From CAWEEP01 sp963808125 (GTDB lineage Bacteria; Chloroflexota; Dormibacteria; Aeolococcales; Aeolococcaceae): a DNA stretch of 6,607 bases. Positions 1 through 6,138 of the stretch are shown piece by piece. Numbering within the stretch: the first letter of the stretch is position 1; the number at the start of each line of letters is the position of its first letter. A program made the translations under genes and the position numbers. The DNA is taken from NCBI GenBank assembly GCA_963808125.1, contig CAWEEP010000080.1, positions 1 through 6,607 on the forward strand, read 5' to 3'. Below the pieces are notes generated by a model. That model was not told where the DNA came from. It ran no database searches and saw nothing but the letters and a program-made list of their open reading frames with translations.

Positions 1-1
1 T

Positions 2-1834
2 CTGCGCGGCTGCGGCGATCTGCTCGGCGGATTGCATGCTGATGGCGGTGCGGTCGAAGCCGAAGAGTTCGCCGGTCGCGGACTGCGCTTCTACTACGCC
101 GTCGGAGAGGAAAGTGAGGGTGTTGCCGGCAGAGAGGCGCCACGCGGTCTGAGAATATTCCGCTCGGCCGGTAACGCCGAGGGGAAGGCCGGATTCGAGG
201 GGGAGTTCCTCGCCGTTGCAGTAGGGCGCGAGATGGCCGGCGTTGGCGAAGGCGATGAGGCCGTCAGGCGAGACGGATGCGCAGAGGCAGGTGGCGAACC
301 CACCTTGCTGGCGAACCAGCAGCAACTGATTGAGGGCGCGCAGGACAGCGACAGGATCGGCATCGTGCATGGTGTCCAGCGCGCCGATGACTGCCGAAAC
401 GAGCATGGCGGCGCCCAATCCCTTTCCGCTCACATCGCCGACGACCACGCGGGCGACGCCGGCGATCTGCGCGGTATGGAAAAAATCGCCGCCGACTTCC
501 TCGGCGGGCCGATAAACGGCGTGGATGCGGAGAGAAGATGCGGCGTTCTGGGCCGAATGCAGTAGTAAAGACTGGACGCGCTGCGCAGCCTCCAGTTCCG
601 CGGCGGCGCGGGCCTGCTGCCGGCTGACGCGGGTGAAGCGGAAGAACATGACGATGCCGATGGCCAGCAGAAAGAGCAGGTCGCATATATCGGAGGACTC
701 GATGGACAGAATTCCGAGGGGAATGGGATCTCCCAGCGCAGCGATGCGTGGCCAGCCCAGATAGGCGCCGATGATACCCACATCGCTGAGGGCGATGGAA
801 AGCATGGGCAAAAGGCTGGGCAGGATGAGCCATCCGGCTTCGCGATTGCCGCGACGATACCATGCGAGCAACATGAGGGGGAGGAGAATTGCCGCGGGGA
901 CGATCATGAGGATTTCGTCGACGTTGAAGAGCCCGCGGCTGATGAGGCCGAACCATGCCGGGAGCACCAGGAAGGCCGGGGGAACCAGCAGGACCATTTC
1001 GTAGATGCGCCACGGACGCGCGACACGCCTGTCGATGAAGCTGAAGGTGAATTCGATCTGCGCGATGGTGGAAAAGTAGACGGTGGGCACGGCGATGAAC
1101 CAGTTGAGGGAAAATGGCACGGCGCCGGCAGTGGCCAGCTCGAAGGCGATTGTTCCGACCGCGACCAGGAGGAGATTCAAGCCGAGATACAGGTACTCGC
1201 GCCGGTCGCGCTGGTACCAGAAAAGGAGAAAAAAGGCGGCAGCGGCGAGAAAGAGAAGCAGATGGACGCCGAAGCCGGTTACGACTCGGCCGAGGCGGTC
1301 ACTCTGCTCGGCCCGCTTCGCGTTTTCGATGGCGGAGGGTGTTCCCAGCAAGACGCGGAATGCGCCGCGATCGGCGAGGAACATCGTTGGGGAGGGTACG
1401 AAGGTGCGTAGAGCAATCTCCGTGCGGCCGGTGGCGCCGATGGGCACAATCCGTGCTTTGGGGTAAGTGATGAGCAGGCTGGAGCGCAGGGCGGGTCCGG
1501 GCAGCCGGCGGCCGTTGACATAGACCTCAAAAGTGCCGTCGCCACCGGTGATCAGCAGGGCGAGGGGATCAGGCTGCAGGGGAAGATCCACGCTGAGGCG
1601 ATACCATCGCCAACCCGCGGAGTTGGCGTCCTGATTCCCGAGCGTGATGGCCGGCCACCGAGCGTCGTCAAAGCCGGGCTGCGCCCAGGAAGGATTATCG
1701 CCTGCTTGCGTGCGCCATCCGCCGCTTAGACTGAGAAAGCCGTTGGGCCATGCCTGAAGGTCTGCCGACTGGGAGAATGCCGCAGCCGCAGCGAGTGTGA
1801 GGACCAGCGCCGGGAGCACGACGAGCTTACGCAT
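2..1834 (-). CDS. Membrane-bound PP2C/SpoIIE-type serine phosphatase with 7 TM helices (gene A, C-terminus off window)
   Basis: I read this frame codon by codon from ATG 1834 to the window edge: 611 codons without a stop. Residues 1-22 are a signal peptide (MRK, hydrophobic core, AFSQS). Residues ~30-165 look like a jelly-roll sensor domain with GDNPSW and FDDARW motifs and a YVNG strand. Seven hydrophobic helices lie at about 186-208, 213-235, 242-265, 275-297, 304-326, 332-358 and 377-397. A coiled linker (AELEAAQRVQ) leads into a SpoIIE/PP2C domain with metal-site motifs EEVGGDFF (~443), VGDVSGKG (~463) and FLSDGVVEA (~575). The last motif, DDITV, should lie just past the edge, since gene B needs about 24 more codons. 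By family knowledge it would dephosphorylate phosphoserine on a regulatory protein, often an anti-sigma antagonist, at the inner membrane face in response to a periplasmic signal; substrate and ligand are unknown. Its start overlaps the end of gene B. Unlike its neighbours it shows no damage. Confidence 0.93.
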   Translation of the reverse strand, partial: MRKLVVLPALVLTLAAAAAFSQSADLQAWPNGFLSLSGGWRTQAGDNPSWAQPGFDDARWPAITLGNQDANSAGWRWYRLSVDLPLQPDPLALLITGGDGTFEVYVNGRRLPGPALRSSLLITYPKARIVPIGATGRTEIALRTFVPSPTMFLADRGAFRVLLGTPSAIENAKRAEQSDRLGRVVTGFGVHLLLFLAAAAFFLLFWYQRDRREYLYLGLNLLLVAVGTIAFELATAGAVPFSLNWFIAVPTVYFSTIAQIEFTFSFIDRRVARPWRIYEMVLLVPPAFLVLPAWFGLISRGLFNVDEILMIVPAAILLPLMLLAWYRRGNREAGWLILPSLLPMLSIALSDVGIIGAYLGWPRIAALGDPIPLGILSIESSDICDLLFLLAIGIVMFFRFTRVSRQQARAAAELEAAQRVQSLLLHSAQNAASSLRIHAVYRPAEEVGGDFFHTAQIAGVARVVVGDVSGKGLGAAMLVSAVIGALDTMHDADPVAVLRALNQLLLVRQQGGFATCLCASVSPDGLIAFANAGHLAPYCNGEELPLESGLPLGVTGRAEYSQTAWRLSAGNTLTFLSDGVVEAQSATGELFGFDRTAISMQSAEQIAAAAQ

Positions 1835-1844
1835 GGAGGACCTC
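1827..1844 (-). promoter_or_regulatory. Translational-coupling junction, gene B stop / gene A start
   Basis: Gene A's ATG (1834-1832) and gene B's TAA (1829-1827) share the octamer ATGCGTAA. A GAGG ribosome binding site (1844-1841) lies inside gene B's last codons, six bases before the ATG. This is the classical arrangement for termination-reinitiation. It fixes the start of gene A. Confidence 0.8.
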
Positions 1845-1851
1845 AGACGGG

Positions 1852-1891
1852 GCGAAGGTGAGGGTGAGGACGGTGATGTCGTCCTGCTGGC
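1852..1891. repeat. 40-bp direct repeat, copy 1 (DDITV-encoding end of gene B)
   Basis: These 40 bases match 3815-3854 perfectly by eye. They encode the end of the SpoIIE domain (QQDDITVLTLTF). The copies are exactly 1963 bp apart, the same spacing as the two stop codons. The repeat is long enough to support recombination that would delete or duplicate one gene unit. Confidence 0.85.
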
Positions 1892-3724
1892 CGTGGGCCT
1901 GGGCGGCGCGGGCGATGGCTTCAGCGGATTGGGTGCTGATGGCCTGGGTGCGGTCGAAGCCGAAGAGCTCGCCGGTGGGGGTTTGGGCTTCGACTACGCC
2001 GTCGGAGAGGAAGGTGAGGCGGTCGTTGGGACTGAGGCGGAGGGTGGATTCACAGTAGATGGCGTCCGGCGCAATGCCGAGGGGCAGGCCGGAATCGAGC
2101 GGGACTTCCTCGCCGTTGCGGTAGGGGGCGAGGTGGCCGGCGTTGGCGAGGGTTAGCGGCGCCGGCGGCGTCGATGCGGGCGCAGAGGCAGGTGACGAAG
2201 CCGCCGTCGGTGGTTGCGGCTAGTTGCGCGTTCAGCCGGTCGAGGATCTTGCCGGGCGAGCTGGTTTCCTGGGCGAGCGAGCGGAGCGCGCCGAGGACCA
2301 TTGTGCCGGTCATGGCGGCCTTGAGCCCCTTGCCGCTGACGTCGCCGACGACGATGAGAGCGGATCCACCGGATTGCGGCAGCACCTGGTAGAAGTCGCC
2401 GCCGACTTCAGCGGCGGGCATGTAGGCGGCGGTCGAGCCTGCATCCGGGGACGACGGGGAGCGCGAGGGGCACGAGGCGCTGCTGGACTTCGCGCGCGGC
2501 GTCGAATTCGACGCGCAGCTTGCGGCCGGCGTCCCAGGCGGCGATGGCCTGGCGGACGAGCATGGCGGTGATGGCGACGCCGGCGATGAAGAAGCCGACG
2601 ATCTGGCCATCGATGGTGACGGTTCCGATGGCGATGTTGATGGGGATACCGGCTACGCGCACCAGGAGCGGGATGTTGACGAGCGTGAAAGCCGCGGCAA
2701 TGATGCGATTGCGGCGGGCGATGAAGAGCGCCCAGAGATTAGCTCCGAGGCAAAGGACGTTGAAGAGGACGAGAGCGCCGTATGAGGCGTGGAGGAAGGG
2801 TGGAATCCAGGCGGCGGGCTGGTTGGGGAGGTTGGCGATGAGTTCGATGACGAGGTAAGCGATCCAGCAGGCGTGGGCGAGCACGCGGGAGACGCTGGAA
2901 CGGATGCGATGGACGGTCCAGATGAGCTCGACCGTGACCCAGAACCCGGGAATGCGCAGGAAGAAGAAGAAGATCAGCCAGAAGAGAAACGAACTGGAGA
3001 CGAGCCCCGCCTGGGTGATGACGGTCATGCCGACGTAAAGAGGCAGCGTTATAAGCCAGACGGCGTTGAGGAGGAGTTCGCGACTGCGGACTGCGGGCCA
3101 CAGCGCCAGCAGCGCCAGGCCCAGCAGGATGAGCAGCAGGTTGGGAACGAGCATGGGCTGCGAGGCGAGCAGGGCATCGGCGTTGTCTGCGCGGGCAGCG
3201 GTGGCCAGCACGGTGGCTCGGTCAATGGAAATTGCGATGTCACGTGCGGCGGCGCCCACCAGCAGGGCGGGCGGCGTCCATTCCCGGACGGCGACGGTCA
3301 CGGTCTGGCCCGGCGGGGCGAGAACGGGATGGAGAGGAAAGGTGACGCTGCGGGGTATGATCTGCGGGGAGGCTTGTAGGCGGAAATTCGCCGAGCTGGC
3401 CGGCGGCTGTGCCGCTGACATAGATTTCGACGACGCCTATCGGGACGCCAACGTGTGCGGCGTCGACGGAGGTCTGGACCGCAAGGGGCCCGTTGAGCCC
3501 GGCAGGAACGGGGATGCGGGCGCGAACCCAGAGGAAGCCATTGGAGTTGGAGGGCGGGGCAGGAACGTGAGCATTTTCCGCGACGGGCCAGGCGGAGTCG
3601 TCGAATGCCGGATCGGCCCAGGCGGGGTTATCGCCGAAGTGGTAACGGAGGACGGGCTGCGCGGCGCCGGGAGACTGGGCGGGGAAGGCGGCGCAAGCGA
3701 GGATTAGAAGAGCGGCGACGACGA

Positions 3725-3773
3725 GCGCGGACCGGGAGGTCCGCGCCACAGCCGGCCAGGAGGCCGGCGCTAC
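3725..3773. repeat. REP-like double-hairpin element, copy 1 (inside gene B signal region)
   Basis: Two adjacent perfect hairpins: a 9-bp stem with a 4-nt loop (3725-3746), a 4-nt spacer CACA, then a 7-bp stem with a 4-nt loop (3751-3768), followed by GCTAC. The element encodes residues 9-25 of gene B in frame, between MRKVPPQR and the hydrophobic core of the signal peptide. The region is absent from the N-termini of genes A and C. It therefore looks like an insertion into coding sequence. Confidence 0.8.
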
Positions 3774-3789
3774 TCTTTGCGGCGGAACT

Positions 3790-3807
3790 TTACGCATCCA
3801 GGACCTC
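3790..3807 (-). promoter_or_regulatory. Translational-coupling junction, gene C stop / gene B start
   Basis: The same layout as at the B/A junction: GAGG (3807-3804), six bases, then ATGCGTAA, in which ATG (3797-3795) starts gene B and TAA (3792-3790) ends gene C. The identical octamer and spacing show that the units arose by tandem duplication including the junction. It also supports 3797 as gene B's start despite the repeat that follows it. Confidence 0.8.
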
Positions 3808-3814
3808 GGCGGGC

Positions 3815-3854
3815 GCGAAGGTGAGGGTGAGGACGGTGATGTCGTCCTGCTGGC
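3815..3854. repeat. 40-bp direct repeat, copy 2 (end of gene C)
   Basis: Second copy of the repeat at 1852-1891, here in the gene C remnant. Perfect identity at wobble positions suggests recent duplication or gene conversion between the paralogues' 3' ends, whereas their N-terminal halves are strongly diverged. Confidence 0.85.
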
Positions 3855-4088
3855 TGAAGGAGCGGGCTGCTTCAGCGATCGGCCAGGCGTTGTCGTCGAA
3901 GTGGGGCGCGGCCCCGGCCGTGGTTATGACGGATTGGGCGGGCAGCGCGGCGGGGAGCAGGACGGCGACGGCACACAGGATTTTATGGCGCACGGTGACC
4001 CCGGGGAACGAAGTGAACCCATCGTTGCACAGGGGATGGGCGCGCGCAACGGGAATTGGCACGAGGAGGGGTTGCGATTGTGACGGAT

Positions 4089-4137
4089 GCGCGGGTCTTG
4101 TGACCCGCGCTACAGCCGGTTTGGAAACCGGCGGTAC
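4089..4137. repeat. REP-like double-hairpin element, copy 2 (intergenic, C/D)
   Basis: Same architecture as the element at 3725-3773: a 9-bp stem with a 4-nt loop (4089-4110), spacer TACA, then a 7-bp stem (extendable to 8) with a 4-nt loop (4115-4132), followed by GGTAC. Four stem pairs differ from copy 1 and all differences are compensated. It lies between the stop of gene D (4144) and gene C, and could also act as a transcription barrier. Confidence 0.8.
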
Positions 4138-4143
4138 AGAAGC

Positions 4144-5109
4144 TTACTGCTTGCCGGTGAGTTTCTGGGAGGCGATGGTTGCGGCCATACCGTCCTTGTC
4201 CGCGTCCTTGACCGCCCCCCCAGCGGGCCAACGTGTCTTGAAACCAGATGAAGTTATTGAAACTGCCGAAGCGGACGTAGAGGCACTCGGCCGGCACGTG
4301 TTGGGCCAGCGGCTCGATCTCAACGTTGGCGGCGGGCTCGGGCGTCTCTTAGCAACGGCAACGCGACGGGCGGCGGGAGCGGCTGATCGGCCACGGGCGG
4401 GGCAGGTTCGCACCGCCAGTCCGAGGAAACGCTCTCGCTCCAAGCAGGAGCCGAAGCGATTCGGTGTCCGCCGCGAGCCCCAACTCGCCGGCCAGCTTCT
4501 CGTGCCAAGTCTGCGGCTTTCCTTTCGCTGGCATGGCGATGTTCAGCCGCCGCGCAAGCATCGCCCGCAGGTAGTTGTCCAACACCGGCGAGATAGTCGG
4601 GCTTCTTCTCCAGCAGGCCCGGGTCGGCGCTCAAAGTATCGCCACCAGTCGGTCAACAGCCGGCGGTAGCCGAGGCGGTCGATCCGCGGCACCAGCGTCA
4701 GGCGGTCGATCCGCCGCAACCCGACCGAGAGTTCCAGCGGCCCATCGCCAACGAAGAGGAAATAGATACTCGTGTGGCCCGGCCGATCGAGGAACCCGCC
4801 GATGATCTTCACCATCGGCCGCTTCGCCTCGCCGAGGAGGTCCCGGGCGGCATCGAGCACGGGCCGGCACTCGACGGTCGGATAGAGCGCGATTGTCCTT
4901 GGCCCGGATGCCCAGGCCGTCGGTTCCCAGCGGGTCCGGCAGGAGGAGTCGGTGACATCGACTTCCACACGGCCGACGCCAAAGGGCTCGCCGCGAAACG
5001 CCTCGCCATGTGGATCTGGACCTGGGCCTGGCGCGGGACCGCGCGGCGGTACCAACAGGCAGCAAGCGGCGAGGGCCACGAAGTCTCTTCGTCGCACGGA
5101 TGGGAGCAT
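4144..5109 (-). pseudogene. Frameshifted Tat-exported protein resembling a planctomycete hypothetical family (gene D)
   Basis: Starts at ATG 5109 after GGAGG (5122-5118). The N-terminus MLPSVRRRDFVALAAC has a twin-arginine-like RRDF motif and a possible lipobox (LAAC). Joining frames gives a continuous-looking protein: DPHGEAFRGEPFGVGRVEVD, LLPDPLGTDGLGIRAKDN, LYPTVE, KRPMVKIIGGFLDRPGHTSI, YRRLLTDWWRYFE, PGLLEKKPDY, VLDNYLRAMLARRLN, LAADTESLRLLLERERFLGL, VPAECLYVRFGSFNNF, IWFQDTLARWG, then AVKDADKDGMAATIASQK and TAA at 4144. About eight frame changes are needed: seven in the one-base-insertion direction, and one (near 4945) in the deletion direction. From memory, the AECLYVRFGSFNNF region belongs to a long planctomycete protein of unknown role that continues well beyond RWGGD; here it jumps to a short tail with a DxDxDG calcium-type motif, so a large 3' deletion is likely. 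Function unknown. Confidence 0.72.
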
Positions 5110-5117
5110 GATTTCAT

Positions 5118-5122
5118 CCTCC
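5118..5122 (-). promoter_or_regulatory. Ribosome binding site of gene D
   Basis: GGAGG on the minus strand, eight bases before ATG 5109. It selects this ATG over the in-frame ATG at 5163, which would add an uncharged stretch before the Tat-like motif. Confidence 0.65.
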
Positions 5123-5177
5123 AGTCGCCAGTAAAGGCTATCGCCCAAGTCAACTCCGGGCAAGGGGGCAAGCCGCC

Positions 5178-5491
5178 GGGTGCATTCCCGTTATTGCATC
5201 GGGCACCAGCGCTACCGGTGCCGCGGAGCGGCAAGACGTGAGTAGCCGGGGGTGGAGCGCAGCGGAACCCCCGGAATCAAAATCGTGCGGCCCATGCCGC
5301 GTAGCGGCATCACAATCGCCCGAATGGGCGCGATCGTGGCGCCGCTACGCGGCTTTTGTTGGTTTCCGCTCGCGACCGGGGGTTTCGCTGCGCTCCACCC
5401 CCGGCTATTCGAGTTACGCCGCTCCGCGGCGGTTTGTCGGACGATTCGCCACCCCGCCCGTTCATTGATGCGCAGAAACGGGAATGCACCC
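5178..5491. mobile_element. Palindromic MITE-like element with 15-bp terminal inverted repeats
   Basis: The ends GGGTGCATTCCCGTT (5178-5192) and its reverse complement (5477-5491) are perfect, and similarity continues loosely to ~25 bp. Inside lies a near-complete palindrome: a 55-nt arm at 5220-5274 pairs with 5376-5430, and a second arm 5296-5308 pairs exactly with 5341-5353. The tip is CGCCC-GAAT-GGGCG (5317-5330). The arms are built from four GCCGCNNNGCGGC mini-hairpins and two CCGGGGG...CCCCCGG hairpins. No transposase is present and I see no clear target-site duplication. It occupies the space between the start of gene D and the plus-strand fragment at 5552; the frames across it read as repeat translations and are not genes. 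Confidence 0.7.
5220..5430. repeat. 211-nt imperfect palindrome (long hairpin)
   Basis: The outer 55-nt arms have equal length and differ mainly in a ~10-nt block near the outer end plus one G/A position. Centres of the outer, inner and tip pairings all fall at 5323.5-5325, so this is one concerted fold and not scattered repeats. Confidence 0.85.
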
Positions 5492-5551
5492 AGCGACGCC
5501 GCTTCTGGGGGAGATCGTGCGGGCTTCCTTCCGCCGCCGGGATGGATATGA

Positions 5552-5982
5552 TGGTGGCAAGGCTGCCATGACCACCCCAAGTTCTTCCACCGCTCTGTTC
5601 GTTTGCCGACTGGGTCCGGGCCACCGATTCCCCATGCGGCGGGCACCCGGTTGCCGCTCTTGGAAGAGTGGGCCCGACTGCTGGCCGGTGGAAACGGCCA
5701 GATGTCCCCGCTCCGACCGGCGCTGGCGGCAGGGCTCGAGCGGTGGCGATACCAGTTCCTCAACCAGCATGACGGCCGGATTGGCGGCCCGAGGATCGGA
5801 AGTTCGCCGCCGCGCTGGATCTCGCCGCCAACGCGCTGGCTGGCCGGGTCCCCGCCCGGCGCGAGCAGACGCGGCTGGCCATTCAAGATGCTTCGTCGGA
5901 CAACGCGATGCTTGCGGAAGCTCGGCGGGCGCTGGATCCCGGCGTGCCGCTAAAGTCCGTCGTCGCGCAGGGCCGGCGCTGA
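5552..5982 (+). pseudogene. Frameshifted fragment of an unrecognised gene
   Basis: Two adjoining frames look coding. The first (after a stop at 5549) runs to about 5785 and includes RLPLLEEWARLLAGGNGQM, SPLRPALAAGLERWRYQF and LNQHDGR. Loss of one base near 5781-5791 shifts to a second frame that reads RPEDRKFAAALDLAANALA, GRVPARREQTRLAIQDASSD, AMLAEARRALDPGVPLKSVV and a TGA at 5980-5982. Alanine-rich amphipathic helices dominate both parts, and composition is consistent across the shift, which supports one ancestral gene. No start codon with a ribosome binding site is evident; a TTG at 5603 is possible. I do not recognise the family. It points the same way as the thiH remnant 150 bp downstream and may once have shared its transcript. 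Confidence 0.5.
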
Positions 5983-6009
5983 CGCGAGAGTAGTTCGGCG
6001 CCGCTGGTT

Positions 6010-6030
6010 CCCTCTCGTTTCGGGAGAGGG
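6010..6030. repeat. Short intergenic hairpin
   Basis: CCCTCTC (6010-6016) pairs with GAGAGGG (6024-6030) around a 7-nt loop, followed by GCAGGGGGTGAGGG. It lies 28 bp after the stop at 5982. There is no T-tract, so a rho-independent terminator is unlikely; this motif looks like a dispersed intergenic repeat. Confidence 0.5.
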
Positions 6031-6059
6031 GCAGGGGGTGAGGGCGGAGCAGATTCCAA

Positions 6060-6092
6060 ATTGAAAATTGAAAATTGCAAATTGCAAAATTG
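6060..6092. repeat. 7-bp tandem repeat, AT-rich
   Basis: Four consecutive heptamers, ATTGAAA twice then ATTGCAA twice (6060-6087), plus a partial unit AATTG. The stretch is a sharp AT-rich island in otherwise very GC-rich DNA. It sits where the N-terminal coding part of the downstream thiH-like gene would be expected. Confidence 0.8.
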
Positions 6093-6138
6093 GGAGGATT
6101 GCACGCCGCGGTGCGAGGGCGAGGCTTCTCGCTGGCGG

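Larger units (their letters stand above)
1827..3797 (-). pseudogene. Membrane-bound PP2C/SpoIIE-type serine phosphatase with 7 TM helices, three frameshifts (gene B)
   Basis: Paralogue of gene A with the same plan. It starts at ATG 3797 and ends at TAA 1829-1827. A signal-peptide core at ~24-41 is followed by a jelly-roll domain (GDNPAW, FDDSAWP around residue 70, VEIYVSG), about seven hydrophobic helices, the linker AAREVQQRL and a SpoIIE domain with EVGGDFY, VGDVSGKG, FLSDGVVEA and DDITVLTL. The frame is broken near 3366-3369, 2425-2434 and 2152-2163. At each site removing one C from the coding strand restores the expected protein: SLPQIIPRSV, LDAAYMPAAEV and DAAGALTLAN. The three insertions add up to 3, so the last part returns to the starting frame and the stop is unaffected. 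Residues 9-25 are encoded by a REP-like hairpin element, which lengthens the region before the signal-peptide core. As written it cannot make a full protein. It is either a recent pseudogene or an intact gene with three base-insertion errors. Confidence 0.88.
3790..3993 (-). pseudogene. Internal-deletion remnant of a third PP2C/7TM phosphatase (gene C)
   Basis: A 67-codon frame from GTG 3993 to TAA 3792-3790; an upstream ATG at 4062 in the same frame is possible but gives an implausible N-terminus. Residues 1-21 form a signal peptide (MRHKILCAVAVLLPAALPAQ). Residues 31-38 are the jelly-roll motif HFDDNAWP. From residue ~39 the sequence jumps to the extreme C-terminus of a SpoIIE domain: IAEAARSFSQQDDITVL, ending FAPAEVLDA. 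Compared with gene B, about 560 residues (~1.7 kb) between W70 and the final helix are missing, including all membrane helices and two of the three phosphatase metal motifs. The joint falls on IAEAA, which resembles both parental sites, so deletion by short homology is likely. It has no catalytic potential. Its surviving ribosome path and stop may still serve to couple translation into gene B, and a tiny exported peptide cannot be excluded. Confidence 0.85.

Noticed and set aside
32..565. 177-codon plus-strand frame antisense to gene A
   Set aside because: It is the complement of the phosphatase domain; GC-rich codons leave antisense frames open. Gene B's complement shows a similar open frame at 1797-2156, as expected of a shadow.
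264..1013. 249-codon minus-strand frame rich in Arg, His and Pro
   Set aside because: It is in a different frame of gene A, whose own frame shows seven membrane helices and catalytic motifs without a stop; the alternative has biased, low-information composition.
2789..3379. 196-codon acidic plus-strand frame opposite gene B membrane helices
   Set aside because: Antisense of hydrophobic Leu/Phe codons gives Glu/Lys-rich sequence; there is no ribosome binding site or family resemblance.
1827..3797. Programmed +1 frameshifting in gene B
   Set aside because: Three separate shifts in one gene without a shared slippery motif would be unprecedented; insertion mutations or errors are simpler.
3994..4060. 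Promoter for the phosphatase array (TTGCGC, 17 nt, AACGAT on the minus strand)
   Set aside because: The -10 match is poor and in GC-rich DNA such pairs are frequent; not reliable without transcript start data.
4089..4137. CRISPR or tRNA-like structure from the paired hairpins
   Set aside because: Only two copies 360 bp apart with diverged stems and no spacer pattern; no cloverleaf or CCA end.
5212..5886. Long minus-strand frame across the palindrome, and plus-strand frames at 5238-5551
   Set aside because: Both halves translate the same inverted repeat (ERSGTPG / RSTPGYS patterns), typical of spurious genes called in repeats.
6010..6030. Rho-independent terminator after the 5552-5982 fragment
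   Set aside because: The stem is only 7 bp and no T-run follows.
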